Assembly (NCBI GenBank): GCA_017506865.1
Contig: JAFCMP010000007.1
Coordinates: 124,001-188,000, forward strand
Source of the DNA: Tribonema minus
Lineage: Eukaryota > Sar > Xanthophyceae > Tribonematales > Tribonemataceae
Direction of reading: 5' to 3'
Length of the DNA stretch: 64,000 bases
In this document: positions 12,745 to 24,600 of the stretch, in pieces
Position numbering within the stretch: the first letter of the stretch is position 1
Layout: every line of letters starts with the position of its first letter
Translations under genes and position numbers: made by a program
The notes under the pieces: model-generated
The model's database searches: none
Told to the model about the DNA's origin: nothing
What the model saw: only the letters and a program-made list of their open reading frames with translations

Positions 12745-13095
12745 CGTTCACCAGACGAAGGGCTTAGCGCGCAGCAGCGCCTGACATCTTGAAAGGTCGC
12801 CAGATGCAGCGCGCGTAAAAAACGCCGCCACCGGTGGACAGGGCGCCGAAGTCGCCGAGTTTGATGACGTTGTGGCTGCCGCGTAGAGCAGGTGTTCTGA
12901 CTTGACGTTACCGTCCGCGCTCACAAGAAGAAGGGCTTGGCGTGCGTCTGCAGCTGATATTCTGAGAGGTCGCCAGATGCACCGCGCGCAAAAAAACAGC
13001 CGCCGCCGTTACCTTGCGAGGTCGCCAGATGCAGCGCGTGTGAAAACAGCCGCCGCCGCCGCCGCCGCGCTCACAAGAAGAAGGGCTTGGCGCGC
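12745..13095 (-). repeat. Three tandem copies around the stop codon and 3' end of the 13071-15299 gene
   Basis: The block ending CACAAGAAGAAGGGCTTGGC (real coding end at 13071-13092) recurs at about 12918-12940 and, more diverged, at about 12748-12770. Each is accompanied by GGTCGCCAGATGCA and the CGCCGC flank. The unit is about 150-160 bp. The copies sit beyond the stop codon, so this is the same kind of edge duplication as in the introns, but at a gene's 3' end. Confidence 0.85.
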
Positions 13096-15299
13096 GGCTG
13101 CGGCGCCGTCCCCGAGTACTCCTCGTCGTCCGCAAACATCTCGTCGATGTCGCCATTGAACATGTCGCTCATGAACATGCCGGAGGGGTCGGGGCGGCGC
13201 GCGGCATCGGCGTCAGCGTCCTCGCGATCCCGCCGGTGCAGCCTGTCCTCCATCGCCTTGAGCTCCTCCTCGAACCCCAGATCTTTAAGCAGGAAGCGAT
13301 ATTCCTCGTTGGTAAGGTGGGTCTCGGCGCCCAGCGGCAGGTTGAAGCGGCGCCGCCCGCACACCGCGAAAATGTCAGCGGGCGGCACGTCGAGCGCCCA
13401 GGCGAGCTCCTCTATGGTGTCGTCGAGATAGAAGTCGTGCACGGTGGCGGGGTCCACGCTGGTCAGCGCCTCCACTACGGCGAACGCCTGCTCGCCGTTA
13501 ACGAGGGACCCCAGCTTATCGTCGAGCTTTATGGGCGGCGAGACGCCCCAGCGGCACAGCACGTCGTAGATGAACTCCACGGGGAAGTTGTAGTCGTCCG
13601 CGATGTCCGCGAGGGTGACGTCGCCCAGGCCGCCCTCGTCCTGTTAGTGGCGTTGCGGCAACGAGAATGGGGTGGACATACTATTGAGTGCACGCCTCGA
13701 AAAGAGTAAAAGTTGAATAAACGCCCCAGCGGCGCAGCACATCGTAGATGAACTCCACGGGGAAGTTGTAGTCATCGGCGATGTCCGCGAGGGTCACGTC
13801 GCCCAGGCCGCCCTCGTCCTGTAAGTGGCGTTGTGGCGGCGACAATGGGGTAGGCATCTGGAGTGAACGCTTTGAAAGCAGGCTATAGTAGTTGCGTCCG
13901 TAAGGGCCACTTCGCCCAGGCCACCCTCGTCCTCTTGGTGGCGTTGTGGCAGCAATTGAGGGGCAGGTATGGGGTGAACACCTTGAAACAAGGAATATGG
14001 TTGGGTGCACGCCCCGGCGGCACGGCACGTTGTTGCAGATCACTCCACCGGGAAGTCAACTGAGCCTGGAAGTTGTAGTCGTCAGCAATCAGCTGTACAC
14101 AGCCATGAGTGGCGCCAGCAATGGCTGCGCCCAACCGCTAGTGCTGGCTTCAAAGATCTGAGGCGAAGGATATGCAGTGATTCACGCCACACAATGCCAC
14201 AAGAGGATCAGGGCACGGAGACAAGGCGGTTGAGCAGTCGATGAAGAACTGAAGGTGGCTGCACGAACACCACCAGGATGTGGCAGTGGTCAGCATTGCT
14301 CAGCAAACAATGCCGAACCACCGCGTTGTCTGGTCATAAGCGCGCGATCAAGGATTTGTTTGTTTGTGTTTGGCACCAGTGCAATGGCAGCACAACGCCT
14401 GGCAGCAACCTTCGGAGTACTCTTCCTTCCCTGCACTTGCTCACCGTTTTGTGGCTTCAAAAGGCAGGCCACTGTGCCGCGAGCGCAATTCTAGGGCATG
14501 TCACTGCTTGAAAAGTTCAACTAGTGCAGCGTGCCACAGACTCACAGTGTATGCATATGGGGCTGAACATGCCCAGAGTGTTGAATATAAGGGATACGAT
14601 CCCTCAAACAACACAATGAGGTGCCTGACACCATGTAGTCATGCTGCGATTTGAGTTGATGTATAAAAAAAACACGCCCATCAGGTCCAACATCTACATC
14701 AGCCCAAAGCCCCAAGGTTTGACAAGGGCTGTACCGGCAATCAGCTTTGTTTATGCTGCTAACAGATTTGCGGTGCTGCTAACGTATTTGCGGTGTCTAC
14801 ATAAGATGTAATTGTTTGCAAACTGTCAAAGTGAAAGGAGTGTGCTCACCCGTTCAGGATTGAAGGCCATGTTGCCAAGCAAGCTGCCAGAGGGTATGTC
14901 CATATAGTCCTCCTCTTCAGCTCCATCGTCTCCCCCCTCGTTGTATTCGTCCCAAATGTCATCATCCAGATCATCCAGATATGATGGGAAGTCGTCGTTC
15001 TCATCGCTGATCTCCTCCACTGGCTGCTGCTGCTGCTGCTGCTGCTGCGCCTGCGCCGCTGCTGGTTGCCACGAAGCGCTTTCTCCCGCGGATCCAAGCT
15101 GGCTACAACTTCTTGGTCGTTTGCGGCTCACGGAGAAGCCAGGTGCGCATCCGCGATCCACCGCTGGGATCGCTTTGCAGTGGCTTCTAGCAGTGCTGCC
15201 ACAGCCGTGCCGTGGCTGCAACACGAAGCTGTCTGCCAGCGGCCGCAATCGGCTGCAAGATCCGAGGCACAGGCAGAGCGTTGCTGTACGAGACCGCAT
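13071..15299 (-). CDS. Conserved protein of unknown function, possible plastid or mitochondrial leader
   Basis: Two exons, 15299-14850 and 13640-13071, join in phase 0 to give 339 aa. The first ~50 residues are basic and rich in Ser/Cys/Leu/Arg (start MRSRTATLCLCLG), consistent with an organelle-targeting leader. Next come a poly-Gln run and a very acidic stretch (EEISDENDDFPSYLDDLDDD). The second exon is a compact domain beginning DEGGLGDVTLADIADDYNFP and containing LGSLVNGEQAFAVVEAL and TIEELAWALDVPPADIFAVC. It looks like repeated small helical modules and feels familiar from plastid-bearing lineages, but I cannot name the family. The C-terminus is acidic and ends AKPFFL. The start is the Met that directly precedes the leader. 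It is divergent from the cyclase gene across about 310 bp. Confidence 0.72.
13700..14130 (-). repeat. Three graded echoes of an exon acceptor edge
   Basis: Copy 1 (about 13717-13860) reproduces roughly the first 35 codons of the second exon, including the acceptor and ~35 bp of intron, then breaks (RRWGVYSTFTL...stop). Copy 2 (about 13895-13960) keeps DEGGLGEVALTDAT. Copy 3 (about 14000-14095) keeps only LIADDYNF and a scrambled remainder. Decay increases with distance from the working exon at 13640. Confidence 0.9.
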
Positions 15300-15609
15300 G
15301 GTTGCAAATAAAACGTGTACAAGCCAACGTAAGCCAACACAGAGAAGTTGCGAGTTCAACTTGAAGTTGAGTTTTTCGCATGGCTGTTCCAACGTAGACA
15401 ACTCTCTGACAGTATCACTGGCATGACTATCAACAGGTGCACGCAGACCAATGTGTATTGGAAAGTCGGTGCACACCACCTACTAGCACGGACAATTTTG
15501 TTCACCTGCGTGGACCATCTAGGGCGGAGGCATGTTCCTGGAGACGGCAGCACCGCCTTGGCCGCTGTCCGAGCAACCGTTCGGCCATAAACTGTGGCAG
15601 CATGCATGA
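15300..15609. promoter_or_regulatory. Putative bidirectional promoter interval
   Basis: About 310 bp separate the start of the minus-strand 339-aa gene (15299) from the first Met of the plus-strand cyclase gene (15610). If both starts are right, the two promoters share this interval. It holds a TTCAACTTGAAGTTGA palindrome-like word at about 15354. No TATA box is evident. Confidence 0.4.
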
Positions 15610-18600
15610 ATGAAACCATCTCAGCTGCAGTCTCCTGCAGACTTCAGGATGCAACGATGGGGGGGCATGTGGCCAGGTCTGTGGCACAGGCTGAAAAAGC
15701 GACAACGAGTGAACAGCTACAGCATGCCAGCAACTCCTTCATTACCACAGTCTCCTACAGTCGTATCGCTGCTTCAGCTTTCTTCTAAAACTGACAACAG
15801 CAGCAGCAGCTCATGCCTGACCTCACAGCGAAAACGTTGGCTGCAGAATCATTGGCGGCAGGCGATGGTCAAATTGAAGCTGGAGACCCAGCGATTGCTT
15901 AGCGACCGGAGAGTGTCGTTGACAGTAGACTACGAAGGAATTCTGAATGTGGCGACGGAGTTTGTGCTGCTGGGCGACAGCCTGCACCAGCTGGTGCCCA
16001 AGCAAAGCGACGTGTCCTTCCACGCTTTCATGGCGCTGTGCTGGGCCATCTTTGCCCTGGATCTCCTGCTCAACACCTGCGTGAACACTACGTATTCATG
16101 GGAGAAACGGCGGCGCGCGGCACGGATCGTCCATCACCGCAGGGCTTCACCAGCGCACAGCATCAGTCTGTCCACACTGCCTGCCGTCGGCAGCTTCTAC
16201 ATCAGCGGCGGCAGCGGCGGCAGCGGCGAAGGCAGCGGCAGCGGCAGCGGCGGCAGCGGCGGCAGTGATCGCCGTGGCGGCGGCGGCAGCACGTCGCAAG
16301 CGGCCTGCGCAGATCACCAGCAGCAGCAGCAGCAGCAGCAGCATCGGCAGACGCTGCATCAGCGGCCAGGCAGCAATCAGCAGCTGCCGCGGTGTCTGCC
16401 GCCGCCGCCGCTGCCGCACCCCAACCCCGCATCGGCGGCGGCGGCAGCAGCAGCAGCGGCGGCGGCGGCGCAGCGCTGGCCGCGCCAGCTGCCGCGGCTG
16501 CGCGTGTCGGGCTACGCGCTGAGTTTTTTGTTCTGGGTGGATCTGCTGAGCATCATCAGCCTCATACCCAGCCTGCTGTGGCTGGCAGGGGACAGTGGGG
16601 GGGGCGGGAGGGGGGAGGGGGGGGGGGCGCAGCGGTGTGGGTGGTGCTGAGGATGGCCAGGGTGGGGCGCGTGGCGCGGTGGCACACGGGGGCGCGGCTC
16701 GCAAAGCAGGGCGCGAAGCGCGCGCTGATGCTGCAGGTATGTATGTATTGGTGTGCTTTTTTTTGGGGGGGGGGGGGGGGGGGGGCCTGAGCTCAGTGGC
16801 TGGCTTCTGGTGCAAAGCGCTTGACTGTTTCAGCTTTGAAAGCCGCCGCATGTGTTCGTAAACAACCGTAATTTCATATTTATGTTGCAACTGACGCAAA
16901 AAAAGGCTGGCAAATGAGGAGTCGAATGGGAGTTGCATGCCTGCAGCCAGGTAGATTCTCTACAGGTTTGGGTGTGTAGCTCTTGGTGTATGCATAGCAG
17001 CACACAAATTATCGTGCTGCGCAGATACTGGAAACTGTATGTATGTGCGTATGCAGATGTGCCATTCGCAATGAGGATTGACCAAAGTCGTCGCATGGAG
17101 TGGTGGCGTCAAGGCCAGATGTTTCGGCAGTGTTCAGCAGGGTGCAGTGATCCCATAACGCAAGTTATTGTCAAATGATACTTTATGACTGGCATAGAGA
17201 AGCATATCGGCGGAACAATTCGGGAAGCCATGCCTTTGGCCAGACTTCCAAGAGTCCTTTGTGAACCAGCAAATGCTTGAGAACTACATCTTTTATTGGA
17301 AGGGTCGCAACGAACACAATCAAAAGTACATCCATTTTGTTTGCAAGCCGCAGAAAAGCAAATTTCAGTGGCAGACAAACCACCACCACTTCCACAGTGT
17401 CATGTCAGATATTGAGGACGCTCAGGGCGTGCATGTCACATGCAACAACAAACAGATCAAACTCCGCAAACGAGTACAAATGACAATTCACAGAGCACAG
17501 TACATAGAGTACAACTTTGCCTAATAGCGCCCTAAAGCTCTCAAGGGCATCGCCCTGGCGCGCTTACGCTCGGCACTGTCGGCAGCGCTCCACATGGCGT
17601 ACTCTGGCCGTGTCATGACACACATGGCAGAATCCAGGGGGGGGGGGCACATGGAGGAGGACGTAGGGGAGGACCCCGAGATGCCATTTGGCGGCGGCGG
17701 CGTTTGAGTGGTTGTCGTTGCGACACTTCCAGACTGTCATACGACATGTAGATTCCTTACAGCTAGATGCCAATCATCTGGGCTTTTTCGCGCCCTGAGC
17801 GAGAATTAATAAAAAGTACACCACCTGCACCATCCACAGTCATCAGCTGTCACATGTCAACGATTTCCCCCAGAGTCACTGCTTCTGGTCCTGCTTGCCG
17901 TTGTCGTACGCGCAGAAAGAGATGCTGCATCTGGTGTCCGACTTTGTTAGTTTGTGAATGGTGGCAGTTGAGCATGCTTCATTGGCACTATGATATACAT
18001 TATGTCAAGGTACGAAGGACGGGCATGATAACCAGTCAGATCACGCGCGCTGTGCTGCTTGCCGTTGTCGTGCGCGCAGAAAGAGATGCTGCACCTGGTG
18101 TCAATGGGGGTCCTGACCGCTCAGGAGTCAAAGCTGCACCTGGACCAGCTCAAGGAGGCTCAGAGGGTTAACAAGGTATATATATATGCCAAATTTCGCA
18201 ACAGCAGAAGTCGTTGGGATACGACAGAGCGAATTAGGTGTACAGACAAGCAGGAGGGCCGGACGTCTGAGTTAGCTCAGAGGGTCACCAAGGTGACGCA
18301 TGAGCGTTGTGATCACAAACGTGTGATCTCCTGAACGTGTAAAGCGATCATCAATCATGATGGCCAGATGCTTGGTATATGCATGCAGCAGGATGGGCAC
18401 AGCACATCTACTTACCTTTTCTCAGTGGGCCGGCAACAAGGTGACCCATGGAGCGCTGAGCTTGCAATCCTAACCTCGAAGTGTTTAAAGCAACAGTCAA
18501 TCAGATGTGTTGGCAGCTGAGCAATGACATTTGTGAACACAACGATGATGAGCATCGCTGTCCCAAAGTAACAACTTCAACACCACAGGTCGGCCAAAAA

Positions 18601-21600
18601 AGCTTAGCAGTGTCATCGTGAACCATCGTGATGAACGCTGCACAGTAAATACGTGTTCACCGCCCCTACATTTCATGTCACCAACTTCAACTACTGCAGG
18701 TCGGTCAGAAGCTGACCGGTGACGTCGCGAAGCGCGTCATGACCGGCAGTGTGTGCGTGTCACCGCCCGTTGTTTCAACTTGAACACTCTGTGTTTCAAC
18801 TTGAACACTGCAGGTCGGCCAGAAGCTGAGCGACGTCATCGTGAAGCGCGTCATGACGGGCGCCGTGTGCGTGCTGCTGGTGGTGCGCGGCATGTCGCTG
18901 GGGAGCACTGACGCGGCGGAGGGCTACGCCACGCGCGCGCTGCAGGCGGTGGCGGACATGGGCAGCGCAGCAGCGCTCAACGCGGCGGCGCGCGAGTTTG
19001 TGCGCTCCTTTGAGCACACGGCACACGGCCGTCCCAGGGTGAGCAACACTCACGTGAACGAAAAAAGTACTTAGTGCGAAGCCGCAGCTAGGCTGAGGGT
19101 CAGGATAGGATAACACATAGTCTAGGGCAGTGCAGCAGCGCTCAACGCGGCGGCGCGCGAGTTTGTGCGCTCGTTTGAGCACACAGCGCACGGCCATTCC
19201 AGGGTGAGCACTGACACAACCGATGAAGTTCATGCTGAGATGCTCGAGAGTGAAGTCGCATAGAGGGTTAGGGCAAGGGTTAGGCCAGGGGGGCGGTCAG
19301 ATGGAGGTGTGTGCGTAGGGCTTGGATGCAGAGTTGGGGTGAGGGTTAGGGCTAGGGTTAGGGTTACCCAATCCGAGCCTTTAACCTGACACACCACAGA
19401 CCGCTGCAGAGCTGTTGGTGGGAGCTGGCGCTCATGATGTTTGATTGTCTGTAAGTATGGGTCATGGGGGACGGTTTGGCAATGGGTACTTGAAGTTCAA
19501 CCAGGCATCTAGTAATTGCACATTGAGCCACATGCGTTGAAGCAAAGGCGTACATGTATACAAAGCTGAAGTATACCGGTACATACTAACACATGTAAAG
19601 CGCTGCTGACCCCCGTCTTGTCACGGTAAAAGAAGGGGCATTTTGAGGAGCTTTACGGCGTTGGGGAACAGAGCTTGTCCGTGTTGGGTATAGGGCTACT
19701 ACTAGGGTCAGCATTGCACTCATCCCAAAGCCCATGCTCTATGTTTGCCTGTAACGTTGCAGCTGCTCTACCTGCACGTCCCCGTTGACGGGACGCCTCG
19801 CGTGGTCTTCAGCCGCCCCCTCGCGTCTTACCGCTCCTGTGAACTTCAAATTCAAGTTGCCATTCCCGAGGGCCCCTCGCAAGCCGCCGCGCTGGCAGCG
19901 GAGGCATATGACCCCTTTGAGACGACGTGGAATGATACGATTTCGGGCCTTCCGGTCACAGTTGCAGTGTTCAGCCACCGAGAGACACTGCAGTACACGG
20001 CCATACTGGACCTGACCTTAAAGGTGCTGGTTGTGCTGCTCCTGTGGAGAGGCGTGACAGTGTTCAACAAGGTGAGCGGCGGCAGCGGGGTCTGGGCGCA
20101 CCTGCCGGGTCGACAGGGCTAGGGTTAGGGTTAGGGTTAGGGTTAGGGTTTAGGCGACAGGAGACAGCGTTGCAGCTCTGTGCCTCATTGTGCTGTACAT
20201 GGGTGTCGTGTCGCTGTACCATCATCATCACTGAGCAGAGGCCCTGAGCTGCGCTGCATTGCTGCACACGTATGCACCGGGTCGCAGACCAGCACGGCCA
20301 TTCACCACAATGCAAACTCCAACATTGGTGCACACAACGGCCCCTGTCTATACCAGGACACCACAGTCCAAGCCCATGAACTGCTGCTTCCGCTCGCTCC
20401 TTCGCCCCTGTGTGGCAGGACACAACGGCGTTGGTGCTGACGCCGCTAGACCAACCTCACTCGTTGACTCACTCGCTGGCTCACTTGTTGACTCACTCAT
20501 TGACTCACTCGTTGACTCTCCTGCAACAGGACACAACGGTTCTGGTGCTGACGCCGCTCGACCGCATGATGGCGGCCATCAAGGCAGCATACACTGACCC
20601 CATCAACAGCTTCCAGGGTGGTGCAGCAGCAGCAGCAGCAGCAGCAGCGGTGAGCTCCTGTCAGTGCTCAGCCAATGGCCGCTACGGTGCTGGCTCCATA
20701 TTTTCGCTTGATGGTTCTTCTCTTGCCAGCGCCGTGGCTCTGGTGGTTTGCTATAAGTGCATCTCTTGCCAGCGTCTGTCGTTATGGCAGCAGCGGGAAC
20801 TTAGGGTTAGGGTTAGGGTTAGTTCGATGGGAATCCTTGATATTTGAGTCATGGGACTGACGCTTTGACATGTTATGTACACCGACTGAGTAGCAGTGCT
20901 CATCATTCAACCAAAGTTTAGGTAGGTTTAGGATTAGGATGAGCGCTAGGTGCGGGACGGGGCAATTTGCTGTGAACGCTTGTTTTTAAAGGTCGAATTT
21001 GGGCTGACTTTGTAGGGTTACGTTGGGCTGACCAAAAGGCGCGCTGGGTGAGCGTATACATACATGTTGACGAAAGGGCTGCAAGGCAATTGTCTCAAAG
21101 CTTTGAAGTACCGTCGTTGCAAACACACACTTTATGAGTGTTGTTGCAAGTGCTCTGGTGAACACAAGTACCGTGACTATTGCAAAAAGACAGTGCGGAA
21201 TGCCACTACAAGTTATCTGGCGGAATTACAGGGATGGCACAGTGTGCATACATGAGGGGCATCGCAGGACTTGCACCACCACCCTGCAAGCCGCCTCCTG
21301 TGTTGTACTCATTGACTTGTACCGTCATTGCCATGGCTGCTGGGAGCAACACAAGCAACTTGCTGGTGACGTGCATGGTGCACTGTGTACCCTGTACTCT
21401 GTGATGCTTCGTACTGTCAATGGTGTCAGCTGTTCTCACTTCAGGTTATTGGGATATATTCATGACATGCGCATTGTCTACCTGACAGTGTAACTGCTCT
21501 CAACTGGTTAACTTGAAGTGAACCCGCTTTTGTGCTCTTGTTACAGAAGGCAGGGGACTCTGAGTCACTGATGCCGGGGGCACGTGGCGGCATTGGCAGT

Positions 21601-24600
21601 GGCGACGTCGAACTGCGCATGCTGGAGGTCAGTACGTGTGCATGACACCATCCTTAATAGCATGGTTTGAGATAATAGAACTGACCATTACTATTAGTCA
21701 GTTTGAGATCAGGCACTGCGCATGCTGGATGTCAGTGCGTGTGCATGACCCCATCCTTAATAGCATGGTTTCAGATCATAGAACTGAGCAGCGGCCATGT
21801 GGAACTGCGCTTGTTGGAGGTCAGTGCGTGTGCATGACAGCAGTCCTAATAGTATGGTTCGAGATCATAGAACTGAGCATTTATTATTCATAATTAACAA
21901 TGGTAAGGTGTGATATATCATAGATCTGAGCATCCTGGAGGTCAGTGCCCACAGCTTGAGCAGTAGTAGATCATGATGCCATGTGGCCGTGTAGTAAAGT
22001 TCACATTCGCTTTCGTCAACAGCACACAATGAAAGTATCGAACACTCACAAACCCCAGGCGGTCGAGGTTATGTACATGTCTACCTAGGGTTCAGTGATG
22101 ATCGCCGTGTTGTTATGTTCAGTCATGATCACCGTGTTGTACCAGCGCTTCACTGTGCTCTTCCTCTTGTGCATTCAGCGCATGTTAGTGCTTGCCTTCT
22201 TGATCATCCTCTTGTGCCACCGCACGATGGTGCTTTTTCTTCTACGATAAGGGTTAGGGCTAGGGTTAAGTTAGAGTTACGCAGCTGCACCAGTTATGTC
22301 TGATTTCACCTTCCTGCTATTCGTCGCGATGTATTCATGTATGCATGTGATACATTCATTTGTGTATTCATTCATTCATTCATTCATTCACAACCTCATT
22401 TTAGGATGTATGCATGTATGCATGTTGTGCGGCGGCAGATGGCACTGTCCAAGATCACCGGCCTACTGCGAGTATGCTATGGGGAGGCAGGGTCCTCTCT
22501 CATTGGCGATCACCTTAAGCGCTCCATCGCCACTGGGCCTGGCAGCCTGTTGCTGGACCCCAGTGTCCCAGGTACGTAACGTATGTTTGTTTTGCTCATT
22601 CTTGCTTACATGGGGGCCCAAAAAGGCCCAGATAAGCACCATGTATGACGCTTGGCGAGGAGGTGTCAATATCTGGGGTTAGAGGTGGAGTCATCCTAAC
22701 ACTGGAGTTAGGGTTACCATAACTCTGGAGTTAGGATTAGCTTAACCCTGGAGTTACGGTTAGCCTAACCCTAACCCTACCACAGAAAGACACAGTGCTC
22801 AGCCACGCTGAATGCCATTGCCATATGGCACGTCATGTGTAGAAATTTTCAGGCTGCCACGACGCATCCAACCGCACTCGCCTTGCCTTAAGATCAGAAT
22901 TAGGATTAAGGTTAGGGTTAGGCATCTCGCCCTGCACCAGCTCAGCATGCAATAGCACTGAAGGGTTGCCGTCGTGAGTTTCAGGCTCTCCACCAGCACA
23001 TTTACCTTTATTCACACGTCGGAGTACACGACCTTCACGTAAATGTAAGCACCACCAGTGCAAAGAAAACATCACATATTGCAGTGCTGCATGCTAAGTG
23101 GCGCTGCTGTTGGCTGCAATGCTGTGTGCTGCACTACTTAATGTATGCTGTCGACCTTTCACTTTCTCTCTCTGTCTGTCACACAGGGAAACGCGTGTTT
23201 GCCATCTTTGGCTTCTGCTCTATCCACGACTTTGAGCACATCACGGAGGCACTGCAGAACGACATTATGAAGTTTGTCAACAGCGTCGCCGCGATTGTGC
23301 ACACCGCGTGCAGCGCCTGGTCAGGGGTGAGTCGACTCAGACTGATGACTCAGACTCGCCAAGTAGTGTTGGTTGTGGCTGAGTGCCAGTGGTGACTTCA
23401 ACTGCAGCTTCTCGCGCTTTGAGGCACACTGCTGTGGATCACACTGTAAAGTACCGACAAAGTACAAAGAAGTACATGCCGAGATGGCATTTGCGGCAGC
23501 GGCGTTTGACAAGTTCTCGTTGAGACACTTTCAGACTGTCACACGACATGTGTAGATTTCGTGCAGCATGCTTCAAGTTAGATGCCATTCATCTGGGCTT
23601 TTTCGCGCCCTGAGCGAGAATCAATAACAAGCACGTGCCATCTTTGTCGGTTTTAGTCATCATTGTACAATTCAGGTTGCTGCTCGTGTGTCAAAGAGTT
23701 GGCTGCAAGTGGCAGGTGGCACAAATATTACTGTTTTTGTGTGCGTGTTGAACATGCGGCAGCTGCATCGCATGTAGCTGAGGCCTGGCGGACACGAAGG
23801 CACAACGGTGTACATGTTGCGACAGCGTATGCTCGACATATCAAGTCAAGGCGACCCTCAAATTATTCAATTTTTGAAACGTACAATCCCAGCGGATTCG
23901 CGCAGTCCCTGGTCTAACCTGATTCTTCACAGATGCACCGCTGCCTTCTTTATACCAATTTGACTTCAAATCTCTGTGACTTCAACATGAGCGGTGATCG
24001 TTGCCTCAACCCTCACCTCAATCTCACACCCTGATGCTAACCCCAACCCTGACCTGACCCAGGCTCTTCCTTTCCCCTTGCCCCACGATGCTAACCCGAA
24101 CCCTAACTCAAACTCTATAATTCACAGCACTGCAACAAGAATCTGGGGCGGTGCTGTCTGGAGGTGTGGCGCTGAGCACTGTGTCAAGCAGCCTAACCCT
24201 ACCCTCAACCTTAGCCCTCCCTGTAAACGTCAACGCTGACGCTAACCCTTAACCCTGACCGTAGTCCTCATCCTGATTCTAACCCTAACCCTACACCAAA
24301 TCCATTGTCACAGCACTGCAACAAGAATCTCGGGCGGTGCTGGCTGGAGGTGTGGCGAATCGGCGACTCCGAACACCTGCAGCAACTCTCCCACCTGGCC
24401 AGCATCAACGGGTACAAGCAGAGGGCGGGGGGGCTTTGGAGGGGGAGGGCACGGGGGGCGTGCGATCAGAGGGGGAGTTCAGTCTGAAGAGACTGGGGGG
24501 GGTTGATGTTTTGGCCGACAGAGCGCTCATTGGGATGCTCAAGGTCATCTATCAGGTATGATAATAGTGAGAGTACCTGATGATGGGATGTGGCTGATTT

